This document shows positions 9,483 to 18,398 of a stretch of 64,000 nucleotides of DNA, piece after piece. Both the position numbers and the translations under genes were made by a program. The stretch is from Candidatus Thorarchaeota archaeon (GTDB lineage Archaea > Asgardarchaeota > Thorarchaeia > Thorarchaeales > Thorarchaeaceae), in the NCBI GenBank assembly GCA_004524595.1, contig SDOA01000003.1:8197-72196 (forward strand), in the 5' to 3' direction. The first letter of the stretch is position 1. Every line of letters starts with the position of its first letter. The notes beneath the pieces were generated by a model. That model had not been told where the DNA came from and did not search any database. It saw nothing but the letters and a program-made list of their open reading frames with translations.

Positions 9483-9628
9483 ATAGTATATCTTCCTAGA
9501 TGCGTATTATTTTATTATGATTTATTTTACATCATACACATAAAGACTACGCGTAACAAGCAAGTCCGTAGCTGAAAAAGCAAATCCTTAACTTAATCCA
9601 ACAAATCACTACTCAGAGGTTGAAAGTA

Positions 9629-10438
9629 TTGGTCATTGATGAGCCAGACTCTTATGAACTTGAAAATGAAGAGGACTTGGGAATAGGTATTTTTGAACCT
9701 GGCACCAATCTTGAAGGAGATATGAATTGGAGCCATTTTTCCAGAGTGCTCATCATCGTTGCCGCTGGATGGGGGATGATGATTCTTATCGAAATTTTGC
9801 TCTTAATGCCTGTACTTGCATTTACTGGAATTGATGCAATATTCTCGGATCCTTGGATACTGATCTATTTGAGTATTGCAGAAGTTGGTTTCATAATTCC
9901 TGTGATTAGGTATTTGGACAATCGTCAACTGACTTTGAAATCAGTTGGAATTAAACACATTAGTTCAATCAAAAATATTCAGTGGGGTATTGGAATTGGA
10001 TTACTCATGCTTGGAGCCAATCTGGTAATATCATATATCATGACTGTTTTTATACCTGAAATAGCAACAGGTGATGAAGTTCTATTTATAATTCCAGAAG
10101 GGGCTCTAGTGGGAGTCTGGCTATTATTATGGACAGTTGTCATGTTCATGATAGTAGGATTCAGTGAAGAAATAATCTTTAGGGGTTTCCTTCAACGGCG
10201 AATGGAGATGTACTATAAGGGAAGAGGTTCTAAGAATTATAAGATAATTGCATTGATACTTACGAGCTTCATTTTTGCTATCATTCATCTTGATATATTT
10301 GGCCTAGCGACTAGATTCGTTCTGGGTCTCCTCCTTGGACATCTTGCTCAAAGGAGGAATTATTCTATCATTGCGCCTTCTATTGCCCATGGTATCAATA
10401 ATTCGATAGTGGTTTTTCTCGTATTTCTTGCAGTATAG
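9629..10438 (+). CDS. CPBP family intramembrane metalloprotease
   Basis: A multi-pass membrane protein of the CAAX protease/bacteriocin-processing (CPBP, Abi) family. The core motifs are FSEEIIFRGFLQRR (EExxxR), a His in FAIIHLDIFG, and a second His/Asn pair in APSIAHGINNS. About seven hydrophobic segments follow a soluble acidic N-terminus of roughly 30 residues. Family members cleave in the membrane, for example prenylated CaaX proteins, or act as immunity proteins. The target here is unknown. AGAGG at 9615-9619 abuts a TTG at 9620 but is nine bases from the in-frame TTG at 9629, which I prefer. It is divergent from the subtilase; whether both work on one substrate is speculation. Confidence 0.8.
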   Translation: MVIDEPDSYELENEEDLGIGIFEPGTNLEGDMNWSHFSRVLIIVAAGWGMMILIEILLLMPVLAFTGIDAIFSDPWILIYLSIAEVGFIIPVIRYLDNRQLTLKSVGIKHISSIKNIQWGIGIGLLMLGANLVISYIMTVFIPEIATGDEVLFIIPEGALVGVWLLLWTVVMFMIVGFSEEIIFRGFLQRRMEMYYKGRGSKNYKIIALILTSFIFAIIHLDIFGLATRFVLGLLLGHLAQRRNYSIIAPSIAHGINNSIVVFLVFLAV

Positions 10439-10701
10439 TACAGCCAGCATATCAGAAATTATACATGTAATGATTAAATTGCACAACTCGCAAAGATTTT
10501 TTGCAGTTTAGGCACTATGAAATCTTAATAGATATCTAATAGATTTCAAAAATAGATTTGAAGACTTTAAATGTCTTATTTAATAAAATAATGAAACCAT
10601 ATAATGTATTATAGCTTTTTGGAATGTAAGCACCTTGAATTGATTGAATGAAAACAGATTTTTTCTTTTAATGCGATAAGATTAATGGAGATAGATTCAG
10701 A

Positions 10702-11400
10702 TTGGCTTCAATATCAATAAGGATGCAGACTACATTCGAAAAGAGTTCTGTTATTGACATAGTAACAACAATATGTGATAATCTTGACCAAAATGCCAGA
10801 TCACAGGTTATGCCCTGGATTCCACAGATAGAAGAATATGCAATACATCTTATCGACAATCTACGCCCAAAAGATACGCGAAGAAGGAAAAGAGAGGTCA
10901 TGCTAGCAGCTGCAATATATGATACATTCCTCGAATTTGAGAGTAGGACTAGGACAAAAATAAGATTACCTCTTCTGCAGAAAGTACTTTCTCTAAAGAT
11001 GTGTAGTATAAATTCAACATGGATTAGCCTCTTTGATATCGGAGCAACCCTGTCGATGGAGCTGATGGATTCGATAAGATTGACAACGGGTCAGACAATC
11101 GATGATGCAATTCCACTCATCATCAACCAGCTGTCAAGAGCTGCTCAAGACAAATCTGAGCATATTACTGAATGGCTTCGAACTATAGAGAGAGATGCAC
11201 TTGAGTTGAATAATAATCTGAACAAGGAGGTCTATTCGAACTATGACCCTATTATCATTGCAGTGACTCTAGTTTATGCGGCTGCAAAATTCTTTCATGG
11301 GAAGATGGCAATTAAGATTACTCAAAGAGACCTCGCTAATCTTAGCGGATTCAGTTCTTCTCATGTGAGTAAATGTTGGATTGACCTTTTTGGCCACTAG
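10702..11400 (+). CDS. TFB-like protein with cyclin-fold repeats, no zinc ribbon
   Basis: The protein shows two regions that read like TFIIB/TFB cyclin repeats. The first lies near residues 60-120 (REVMLAAAIYDTFLEF, ending STWISLFD). The second is near residues 180-230 (DPIIIAVTLVYAAAKFF, then ITQRDLANLSGFSSSHVSKC). In TFB these repeats bind TBP and the BRE promoter element. The N-terminal zinc ribbon and B-finger are absent, so it could be a divergent or auxiliary TFB, or another cyclin-fold regulator. The start is uncertain: TTG 10702 with GGAG eleven bases upstream, or ATG 10723. The 263-base upstream gap is very AT-rich and shows no gene. Assignment is moderate because similarity is by pattern only. 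Confidence 0.5.
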   Translation: MASISIRMQTTFEKSSVIDIVTTICDNLDQNARSQVMPWIPQIEEYAIHLIDNLRPKDTRRRKREVMLAAAIYDTFLEFESRTRTKIRLPLLQKVLSLKMCSINSTWISLFDIGATLSMELMDSIRLTTGQTIDDAIPLIINQLSRAAQDKSEHITEWLRTIERDALELNNNLNKEVYSNYDPIIIAVTLVYAAAKFFHGKMAIKITQRDLANLSGFSSSHVSKCWIDLFGH

Positions 11401-11465
11401 AATGATTCAACAAAGGTAAACTTCCTTAAGGAGACGTTGACTATATTGAAATGGTGATTCAAAAA

Positions 11466-11669
11466 ATGAGCGTAGTAAAAGTGATAGAACTTATCGGTGC
11501 ATCCCCCAAGAGTTGGGAGGAAGCAGCCCAAAATGCAATCCAAGTGGCATCAAAGACCATTCGGGGAATTGTTGGAATTGATGTAATTCATTTCACAGCA
11601 AAGGTAAAAGAAGGAAAAATATCTGAATACAAAACAAATGTCAAAGTAGCTTTCATCTATGAGGACTAA
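11466..11669 (+). CDS. Dodecin family protein
   Basis: A 67-aa protein with the dodecin pattern: SVVKVIELIGASPKSWEEAA, then a helix ending in TIRGIVGIDVIHF and a final strand with YKTNVKVAFIY. Dodecins form hollow dodecamers that store flavin in archaea (riboflavin or lumichrome) or CoA/FMN in bacteria. An ATG at 11451 is in frame, but GGTGATT at 11453-11459 lies seven bases before the ATG at 11466, which gives the standard dodecin length and N-terminus. It follows the TFB-like gene by 65 bases and may be co-transcribed. Confidence 0.85.
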   Translation: MSVVKVIELIGASPKSWEEAAQNAIQVASKTIRGIVGIDVIHFTAKVKEGKISEYKTNVKVAFIYED

Positions 11670-11708
11670 TTGTGAATATTACTTTGATAGGTTGTAATTG
11701 TTTGGATC

Positions 11709-12872
11709 TCATGCTAATGTGGATTTTCGAGTGAATATGAACCAAGCAATAACTATGAGAGCCAGTGTCATTACTAGAATTATGTATATTGAATCCATGA
11801 ACTCAGTTAGTGCTATATTTTTGAAGCCAACATCCACCATCATAATTCGGCCAAGATTTAGTGGAAAGTAATCATCTAAGAGACCTACATCCATAAAACC
11901 TGTGCCTATAATGGTACTTCCAAAAAGCAGGAACAGAAACGATTGATTTGCCTGTAATCGTGTCGTGACGATTGTTGAAATCAATACTCCTAGTGCGGAC
12001 CCAGACAATGACATCAGTCCAAGGATTATATTGAGGTCGAGATATCGAGCCCAAAGATCAATTCTAAAGAGAACCATCCACAGTATGAGAAGAAATTGTG
12101 CTTGGAGCATTCCGACTACAAAATATGCAAAAACCTTTGCAAGGATAGATTCCATTTTTGTTGCCGGTGTGAGTAGCATACGATTTAGGGGGACATCCCC
12201 TACGATTGCCTGAGCAGCTGTTGCAGAAACAGCAATGAAGACAGCAAAGACAATCATGAACACGCCGAAGGTGGCGGAGAGACTTGAACTTCCAGGAGGT
12301 TGAAATTCTGCAAACATTTCAGAGGCGATCTCACCCTTCACCCAACCATGATCTGCTCGGAACTCTTGGACAACTTCATTGAACTTAGAAAAGACAGTTG
12401 TCTGGGTATCAAAATCTGTACTACTGATGTGGATATTCACAAATGCAGGTATGTCATTGGTAATATTTCCTTCAAAGCCATAGGGCAATACTGCATAAGC
12501 ATCTATATCATCGAAGTACAGAGCATCTCGTGCTTGTTCTTCGGTTTCATGGGTAATAATAATGAAGTTGGGGCTGTTGGTGAGATACCAAGTAAAATTG
12601 AAAGAGAGATCTTCATCCGGAAAAGTATCTGTTGTATCAAGATCGACCAGACCTAACACAATGGCATCACTATTTTTTGTAGGATCAACTGATGATTGTC
12701 CAATAGTATTTCCTTGATTAATTGCTATATACATAGTTCCCATGATCATTGTAGGAAGAACGAATACGAGAAGTAGCGCAAACTTGTCATTAGAAATCAA
12801 TCTAAGCTCTTTTAGGAACATCGAATAGATCCGCCATAGTTTTGAATTCTTCTTCTCACTTCCTGCAGACAA
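11709..12872 (-). CDS. ABC-2 type transporter permease
   Basis: The 387-aa protein has the ABC-2 export permease layout. One N-terminal membrane helix (FALLLVFVLPTMIMGTMYIA) follows the cytosolic MFLKELRLISNDK motif. A large external loop of about 150 residues follows, then five membrane helices, ending in a short basic tail (FTRKSTLA). Family members export lipids, drugs or polysaccharides with a separate ATPase. No ABC ATPase gene lies next to it in this window, which is unusual since the pair is normally adjacent. The stop and start of the neighbouring genes leave short gaps of 27-40 bases. Substrate unknown. Confidence 0.8.
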   Translation of the reverse strand: MSAGSEKKNSKLWRIYSMFLKELRLISNDKFALLLVFVLPTMIMGTMYIAINQGNTIGQSSVDPTKNSDAIVLGLVDLDTTDTFPDEDLSFNFTWYLTNSPNFIIITHETEEQARDALYFDDIDAYAVLPYGFEGNITNDIPAFVNIHISSTDFDTQTTVFSKFNEVVQEFRADHGWVKGEIASEMFAEFQPPGSSSLSATFGVFMIVFAVFIAVSATAAQAIVGDVPLNRMLLTPATKMESILAKVFAYFVVGMLQAQFLLILWMVLFRIDLWARYLDLNIILGLMSLSGSALGVLISTIVTTRLQANQSFLFLLFGSTIIGTGFMDVGLLDDYFPLNLGRIMMVDVGFKNIALTEFMDSIYIILVMTLALIVIAWFIFTRKSTLA

Positions 12873-12898
12873 CTAATCTCACCTGGAATTCATCTTCT

Positions 12899-13834
12899 TC
12901 ACTTACGCGAGCGCCTTTTATGAGTTTGCTGACGACCTACTTCTTCAAATAGACCTAAAACATCAGCGCACATAATGAGATAAAACACTAATGGCCAATC
13001 TTCACCCCATCTCCCTGTGATCGCTTCTACTTCCCTTACTGACATCCTTTCACCATCATTGAATAAACGACCAAGTAGATTCCTAATCCCTAAATCACCA
13101 ACAGGGAATATAGAAAAGTCGCCAAGTCCAGCTATAGCCAAGGTTCGTACAGTCCATAATCCAATTCCATGAATTGGTAGAAGGATTGATTTTACCTCCA
13201 AATGTGTTTTTTCTCTAAAACTCTCAAGATCAAGACTTCCATTTACAGCAGAGGTAGCGATTCCATGAATGTATTCAGCTTTATATCCAAATCCGAAGCT
13301 CTGAAGTTCCCGAATGCTGCATCTTTCAATTTCTTTTGGAGTAGGAAATGAATAGAGAGTTAAATCCTTGAATGACATCTTTGGTCCTATTGAGAGAATC
13401 ATTCTCCTAGTGAGAACATTAGCAGCTCTGTACGAGACCTGCTGTTGAATAATTGTCTTAACAAGTGCTTCAAAAATACTCGGAGATTGATATGGTTGAA
13501 TACCTGCAACTCCATGGTATATCTTAGCTAATTTCTCATCCATGCGAATTTTTTTCAATGCACTTTTCATATTCACATCGAGACCGAGTGTTTGAACAAT
13601 CTTATTTCTGATTTCATCTTCAGTTACAGACTGTGAGGAAAAGTCTACTGTAATCGGATCTCCTTGGGTACATTGATGTAAAATAATTGGAACAGGTTCA
13701 TCATCAAAATGATACAATCGATGAATACCTGTTCTTGATGTTTGTTCAGGGACAGGTTGGACATCAGGATAAATCCACGCATGAACAGATGTAAGCATAT
13801 GATACCTGTTGGGAACAATGATTTCAAATGTCAA
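12899..13834 (-). CDS. DNA-3-methyladenine glycosylase, AlkA-like (HhH-GPD)
   Basis: An AlkA-type base-excision glycosylase. An N-terminal TBP-like half (about 1-110) is followed by the HhH-GPD fold. Conserved parts are IIQQQVSYRAANVLTRRM (about 128-145), the helix-hairpin-helix LLPIHGIGLWTVR (about 218-230) and the catalytic Asp247 in PVGDLGIRN. The enzyme releases alkylated purines from DNA. The C-terminus ends in a basic tail (HKRRSRK). It lies 26 bases downstream of no partner; the upstream ABC-2 gene is in the same direction but transcribed after it, so the two may share a transcript. A TATA-like box lies at about 13863-13873. Confidence 0.85.
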   Translation of the reverse strand: MTFEIIVPNRYHMLTSVHAWIYPDVQPVPEQTSRTGIHRLYHFDDEPVPIILHQCTQGDPITVDFSSQSVTEDEIRNKIVQTLGLDVNMKSALKKIRMDEKLAKIYHGVAGIQPYQSPSIFEALVKTIIQQQVSYRAANVLTRRMILSIGPKMSFKDLTLYSFPTPKEIERCSIRELQSFGFGYKAEYIHGIATSAVNGSLDLESFREKTHLEVKSILLPIHGIGLWTVRTLAIAGLGDFSIFPVGDLGIRNLLGRLFNDGERMSVREVEAITGRWGEDWPLVFYLIMCADVLGLFEEVGRQQTHKRRSRK

Positions 13835-13880
13835 TTTTTTGAGTCACATACCTAAGACTTACTTATGATATAGTACTGTT

Positions 13881-13907
13881 ATAAATTTCAGAGATGCTGA
13901 AATTTAT
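13881..13907 (-). terminator. Perfect 11-bp hairpin downstream of the small ORF
   Basis: ATAAATTTCAG and CTGAAATTTAT pair perfectly around the loop AGATG. On the minus strand it begins 24 bases after the stop of the 38-aa ORF and lies just upstream of the alkA-like promoter. Most simply it is the 3' end of the small gene. No clean T run follows it. Confidence 0.45.
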
Positions 13908-13930
13908 GTCTTAATCGAATGCCTAGAATC

Positions 13931-14047
13931 CTACTCGTCTCTTTTCTTGTAAGGATTACCACTCTTGAAGGGATTCTTTGGAGTGTGCAACTTTATGCTA
14001 AAAGTCTTCTTTAATTTCTCTCCAGTTGATTCTTTTTCATCACTCAA
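13931..14047 (-). CDS. Small basic protein, 38 aa
   Basis: An ORF too short for usual gene finders but well formed. The TTG start at 14047 has GAGAGG eight bases upstream (14056-14061 on the plus strand), and a TATA-like A-rich box lies at about 14082-14090. The product is rich in Lys, Ser, Thr and Pro (starts MSDEKESTGEKLKK, ends GNPYKKRDE) and looks disordered, perhaps a nucleic-acid or ribosome-associated peptide. An 11-bp hairpin follows it. I do not recognise a family. The start, Shine-Dalgarno and terminator together argue for a real gene, but composition alone cannot prove it. Confidence 0.4.
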   Translation of the reverse strand: MSDEKESTGEKLKKTFSIKLHTPKNPFKSGNPYKKRDE

Positions 14048-14209
14048 TACTTACGCCTCTCAGACCACATATTTTTTTAATTAGTGGTATATGGAGAACA
14101 TGGAGCTTATCCTTTTTAATCTATGAGGTCTATTGCCCCAGATGGATTTGAACTGTTGATATCGTCATGGTTATATCAGAAATGTTGCTCGCATGACAGA
14201 GGTTAGTAG

Positions 14210-14554
14210 TTGACTGAGCTTCCAATTCCAAGATTGAAACGAGAAGATGTCCTTTTACGAGCATTTGCTATCATGGCAGCGGGTGTGTTGTTCAATATCG
14301 GATTCTTCTTTGTTCTTGGAATATTAACTCCACTAATTGTTGGAGTAATTGTTGCATACATAGTTGGAGAAAAATGGCTTGGTCCCTTAGCGAGTGCTTT
14401 GAGTGGATTGATAGCATTCTCTATTATTCTTGTCGCAACTCGTGGAGAAAATGAGATTATCGTTCTTTTAGAGGCAATTACCATTATGGTTGTCCTAAGT
14501 TTTATGGGAGGTCTTTTTGGGTTCTGCATTAAGACCAAATCTGCTAGTTCATGA
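14210..14554 (+). CDS. Small membrane protein, 114 aa, unknown
   Basis: A short protein with a soluble start (TELPIPRLKREDVLLR) and three to four hydrophobic segments (AFAIMAAGVLFNIGFFFVLG, LIVGVIVAYIVG, LASALSGLIAFSIILVA and ITIMVVLSFMGGLFGFC). It resembles small archaeal membrane proteins of unknown function. The start is TTG at 14210 with AGAGG about seven bases upstream. An antisense frame of similar length covers the same bases but lacks a ribosome site and shows shadow-like composition. It ends two bases before the convergent gingipain-fold gene. Confidence 0.6.
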   Translation: MTELPIPRLKREDVLLRAFAIMAAGVLFNIGFFFVLGILTPLIVGVIVAYIVGEKWLGPLASALSGLIAFSIILVATRGENEIIVLLEAITIMVVLSFMGGLFGFCIKTKSASS

Positions 14555-14556
14555 AA

Positions 14557-15711
14557 CTATGTATCGACAATTATTTTTCCAGGAGTATAATTAGCATCAG
14601 GTCCTACAGTTGTCGGTCTAAGAGGATTACCAAAGAGAATCCACTCACAGACTGATACAGCTTGATCAGAATCTAAAATATTGGTCTTACCGGATCGAAT
14701 ATTCTCCAGCTCTGTTTGAATAGGATACTGCAAATTCTCTGTTAGGACTCGATCTACAGCGACCTTCACCTCTCCAATAGAATCATATGAGTCTAGTAGA
14801 TCGAGAAACCCAAATTTCCATCCATCACAGTAGGGACAATCTCTCCAGTTATCAAATGGCTCGAGATTGTTCATTGTATCCAAAGTCGATCCTATATAGA
14901 TAGCCCCCTGATCAAGAAATGCTCTTAATAATGGACCTTCCTGTGCAGTACTACAAGCCTCAGAATAGACGACGGGATAACCTTCAAATTTGACTTTCAT
15001 CATTTGGTCAGAACTCAGAATGACTGAATTATGTGTAGCCCATTTATCAAGAGTTCCATGAATCCGAGATGTAAATACACCATCAGAAAATTGGAGAATA
15101 AATTCGCTCATCGACATGAGCTTCCTGTCATTATCACTATATCTACTTAATACTTGAACATCAAAACCTAAACTTGCCAAACCCTCAACATGGCGATTTG
15201 ATCTACCAGGTTGGCTGTCAAAGACGACTGCAATATTACTATCTATTATTCTAGGATCCATGTGATACAAAACAGTTTCTGGAAGACCGAAAATACGACC
15301 TATTGGAAAATCTGGAATAGAGTCACCATCTAAATCTTGGATAAACCAATCTGTGAAAGCATAGGCATTCTGGTAGGCAATTTGAGTAGCTGGAAGTTCT
15401 TTGTTAGTGCCAATCAGAAGTATACCTTTATGGAGACTTGGATCATAATTGTTCCGAACGGTTTTATGGGTCAATACCCACGACCGACCCTTTTCAACAA
15501 TGAAATCACAATCAAGGTCTTTCGCCTTCATCTTATAGAGTTGTACATTATCTTCTCCAACCTTTCCACAGATAACTAACATCTTTGATAATTCGTTTCT
15601 TGGTATATGACCTACATCAAAGATAAGTTCCTCTTCAGACAGGCGCTTTTGGGAGAATTTCTTACTAATTTCGTTGATGCTGCCAGCTTGGGATTTTCTG
15701 ATGATATTCAT
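14557..15711 (-). CDS. Caspase-fold peptidase C25-like (gingipain-type) protein, cytosolic
   Basis: The central part reads like a gingipain/C25 catalytic domain. It has DLDGDSIPDFPIGRIFG (about residues 127-142), matching the D-x-PD-x-x-GR signature of that family. A His in SRIHGT (H218) is followed by a Cys in YSEACSTAQEG (C253), the expected catalytic dyad, and then AIYIGSTLDTM. Known C25 proteins are secreted with propeptides and Ig-like tails. This one has neither signal peptide nor tail and is 384 aa, so it should act inside the cell. Function is inferred; it could be a regulatory or inactive relative. Its stop lies close to a convergent small membrane protein gene. Confidence 0.6.
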   Translation of the reverse strand: MNIIRKSQAGSINEISKKFSQKRLSEEELIFDVGHIPRNELSKMLVICGKVGEDNVQLYKMKAKDLDCDFIVEKGRSWVLTHKTVRNNYDPSLHKGILLIGTNKELPATQIAYQNAYAFTDWFIQDLDGDSIPDFPIGRIFGLPETVLYHMDPRIIDSNIAVVFDSQPGRSNRHVEGLASLGFDVQVLSRYSDNDRKLMSMSEFILQFSDGVFTSRIHGTLDKWATHNSVILSSDQMMKVKFEGYPVVYSEACSTAQEGPLLRAFLDQGAIYIGSTLDTMNNLEPFDNWRDCPYCDGWKFGFLDLLDSYDSIGEVKVAVDRVLTENLQYPIQTELENIRSGKTNILDSDQAVSVCEWILFGNPLRPTTVGPDANYTPGKIIVDT

Positions 15712-15793
15712 AACATTTCAATCCTAATCAAAACCAATAATTACTGTTATGTGTGTGGCCTTAACCTGCAATGACATATCAGGAATCAGCAAT

Positions 15794-16435
15794 ATGAATA
15801 ATGACATTAAGATAATTTCATTTGATTTGGATGGAGTCTTATTTGATGGACCAAGCGCAGCATTTCCACTAGCTCAACACCTAGGATTAGGCCAAAAGTT
15901 CATGGAGGTCTATACTCGTGTAGCTATAGAAAAGAAAGAACTTGAACCATCTATTCGTGAAGGGAGTAAGATTTGGAAAGGCATTGCTGCTGATGAAACC
16001 TATGACCATCTTATTCTAGACATGCCACTAATGTTAGGTGCAGAGGAAACGCTGCAGAAGCTCAAAGAGAGGGGCTATATCATTGGGTGTATCTCCAGTG
16101 GTGTCAGTCAATTCTTCATGAAACCTTTTACTAGGAGACTGAAACTGGACTTTGCTTATTCAAACATTCTTGGAGAGAGAAATGGAGTACACGATGGAAC
16201 AGTAAAATATGTCATGGGAGGACCACAGAAAGCTGAAACAGCTTTACAAATCGCTCAAAGAAGAGGACTTGATGGAAAAAACCTAGCAAGCATTGGTGAT
16301 GGAACTAACGATATTGATCTCTTTAAGGTGTCTGGTTTTAGTATCGCATTCAATCCAGAAAATGATGCAGTAAGTGGGGCAGCATCAGTAACCCTCCACT
16401 CAAAGGATCTTCGTTCAGTATTGGAATTTTTCTAA
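15794..16435 (+). CDS. HAD phosphatase, phosphoserine-phosphatase-like
   Basis: A 213-aa haloacid-dehalogenase-type phosphatase. Motif I is FDLDGVLFD at the N-terminus, motif II is ISSGVSQFF (Ser), and motifs III/IV are GPQKAETAL and IGDGTNDIDLF. The layout is closest to SerB-like phosphoserine phosphatases, but the substrate is uncertain. An upstream ATG at 15749 would add 15 residues; AGGA at 15781-15784 lies nine bases before the ATG at 15794 and that start places motif I where it normally is. Its stop is five bases from the convergent DegT gene. Confidence 0.8.
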   Translation: MNNDIKIISFDLDGVLFDGPSAAFPLAQHLGLGQKFMEVYTRVAIEKKELEPSIREGSKIWKGIAADETYDHLILDMPLMLGAEETLQKLKERGYIIGCISSGVSQFFMKPFTRRLKLDFAYSNILGERNGVHDGTVKYVMGGPQKAETALQIAQRRGLDGKNLASIGDGTNDIDLFKVSGFSIAFNPENDAVSGAASVTLHSKDLRSVLEFF

Positions 16436-16440
16436 AATTC

Positions 16441-17577
16441 TTAAGCCAGTATCTTTAAGAATGCTTTCTGAATGACCTCTTTTTCTTCATCAGTAAGACT
16501 GGGATGAACAGGGATATCAAAGTGCTTAGCTCCTACCTCTTCAGATATTGGTAACTTTACCTTAGAATAGTCGGGATATTTAACAAACTTTGCCCATCGC
16601 CAATTCTGGATATTGAGGTAAGTATCCTGTTTGTGACATGGAAGTGCATATACTGCTCTAGAGCCAACTTCTTCATTTCGCAAAGCAGCTACAATTTCAT
16701 CCCGAGTCATCTTATCAGAATAAATCCTTGGTGCGTAGAGATGATATGACGACTCAAAACCAGAATCCTCGACTTGTGGTTTAATCTCATCAAATTCTGA
16801 GAAGAATTTATCGTACTCCTGTGCATTCTTTCTACGCTGTTGAACTACTGTATCAATTCGCTTCATCTGTTGGACACCAAGCGCTGCTACGATATCCATC
16901 ATCCTGTTATTGTAACCAATTTGAAAATGACTATATCCTCCCTCTTTTCCACGACCATGATTCTTGATCATAAGCATCCGATCATATAGGTCCTCGTCAT
17001 TTGTAGTGACCATCCCTCCTTCTCCCGTCAAGATATTTTTCGTAGCATAGAAGGAGAAGGTAGCTGCATGACCAAAACTTCCTATTCGTTTTCCATTAAT
17101 GACAGCTCCGTGCGCTTGGCATGCATCCTCAATCACAAGAAGATCGTGTTGTTCGGCAATCTCCATTATGTATTTCATGTCTGCGGGCATTCCAAAAATA
17201 TGGATGGGCATGATTGCTTTCGTCTTGTTCGTGATTTTAGCTTCTATTTTCTCAGGGTCGATATTATAACTATCAAGTTTGATATCAACAAAGACTGGTA
17301 CAGCTCCTATCATAGCAATGGAATTCGCTGAAGCAATAAAGGTGAACGGAGATGTGATGACCTCATCACCAGGAGCAATATTCATGGCTTCAAGTGTAGT
17401 ACTTAAAGCGGTAGTACCATTTGATGTGACCGTTGCATATTTCGTTCCGATATAGTTTGAGAATAGCTTCTCAAACTCGCGTGAGACCTTACCCTCAGCA
17501 ACCATCCCGGATTCTAGAACTTTCTTGACAGCTTCGATCTCCTCTTGCTCGATTATTGGCTTCGTGAATGGAATCAT
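16441..17577 (-). CDS. DegT/DnrJ/EryC1/StrS family aminotransferase
   Basis: A PLP-dependent sugar aminotransferase of the DegT family, 378 aa as usual. The Schiff-base Lys is K180 in SFYATKNILTGEGG, the cofactor-contacting Asp is in VIEDACQAHGA, and SNGTTAL binds the phosphate. The N-terminus IPFTKPIIEQEEIEAV and the C-terminal ISEEVGAKHFDIPVHPSL are standard. Such enzymes make amino sugars for glycans or surface polysaccharides. No other sugar-nucleotide gene is adjacent. Cytosolic. Start is ATG at 17577. Confidence 0.9.
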   Translation of the reverse strand: MIPFTKPIIEQEEIEAVKKVLESGMVAEGKVSREFEKLFSNYIGTKYATVTSNGTTALSTTLEAMNIAPGDEVITSPFTFIASANSIAMIGAVPVFVDIKLDSYNIDPEKIEAKITNKTKAIMPIHIFGMPADMKYIMEIAEQHDLLVIEDACQAHGAVINGKRIGSFGHAATFSFYATKNILTGEGGMVTTNDEDLYDRMLMIKNHGRGKEGGYSHFQIGYNNRMMDIVAALGVQQMKRIDTVVQQRRKNAQEYDKFFSEFDEIKPQVEDSGFESSYHLYAPRIYSDKMTRDEIVAALRNEEVGSRAVYALPCHKQDTYLNIQNWRWAKFVKYPDYSKVKLPISEEVGAKHFDIPVHPSLTDEEKEVIQKAFLKILA

Positions 17578-17652
17578 TGCTATTCCCTATCGATTGTGAG
17601 ATTCAACTGAGTTTTAACACTTTGGCATGTGAAAAAGTTGCACCAACATTAA

Positions 17653-18216
17653 TCACGTATCATCTTCTTCATCTTCAGTTTCGAGTTGAATTCTGTGAGC
17701 TTCCAAGCTGGTAATTCGTCGCCTGTTTTCAACAATTCCAACAATTCCTACTGATCCCGCCATAATTGCTAGAGTTACCATCATATAGAGAAGATCGCCA
17801 AGTAAAAAGATGACTGCAAGGCCAAATCCACTAAAGAAACCAGTAATTGCTCGAACATGGTTAGTTGTCTTTCTAGGGGTGAGTCTCTGACTCATCCAAT
17901 CCACCACAGTTGAAAAACCTAACACAACAGACAGAAGAAACCAAAACCAAGAGGGAGTCAAACTAATATTTAACAGGATTAAAAAAACAATTCCGAAACC
18001 AAGGCCACCGTAAATACCAGTACATCGTCCACACAGGTATAATGAACGTCCCATGAATGAAACCCGGAGACAGTGACCATATAGTGAAGGAGGATGGTGC
18101 GACAATAGCATATGTATCCCCTCCTTAATATCGTTTGATCGATGCCACTCAAGTGTAGTGGGATCCAGCTCGTCCTCGTGCAATACCTTTTCTTGGTCCT
18201 CTATCATGGAAACCAC
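17653..18216 (-). CDS. DUF2085 membrane protein
   Basis: A 187-aa membrane protein with the DUF2085 signature: HHPPSLYGHCLRV, then LYLCGRCTGIYGGLG just ahead of the first membrane helix. Three or four further hydrophobic segments follow. The Cys-rich motif may bind a metal or a cofactor; the function of the family is unknown. The N-terminal 40 residues and the C-terminal EDEEDDT tail are acidic and cytosolic by charge. It follows the DegT gene in the same direction with a 75-base gap between them. Confidence 0.75.
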   Translation of the reverse strand: MVSMIEDQEKVLHEDELDPTTLEWHRSNDIKEGIHMLLSHHPPSLYGHCLRVSFMGRSLYLCGRCTGIYGGLGFGIVFLILLNISLTPSWFWFLLSVVLGFSTVVDWMSQRLTPRKTTNHVRAITGFFSGFGLAVIFLLGDLLYMMVTLAIMAGSVGIVGIVENRRRITSLEAHRIQLETEDEEDDT

Positions 18217-18398
18217 TTGATAGAGGTCAAACTCAATGTCTTAAAACGTATTGCCTATGTTCTATATATTTAGAAAAACAGAAAGACTCGAAAATATGAT
18301 TTATTTTCTAAAAGATATTTAAACCGATTTTGAAGTCGATTATTTAACTATAGTAGAGATGTTATTAAGTAGGAAGATAGTTTCATCAGAATCTGAGA

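Noticed and set aside
14136..14210. GATTTGAAC motif and paired stems resembling a minus-strand tRNA
   Set aside because: The arms do not pair: T-stem has mismatches and the 5' acceptor strand is missing; no anticodon stem of correct size.
14203..14538. 111-aa antisense frame over the small membrane protein gene
   Set aside because: No ribosome site and Pro/Thr/Ser/Asn-rich shadow composition; the plus frame has clear membrane helices and a ribosome site.
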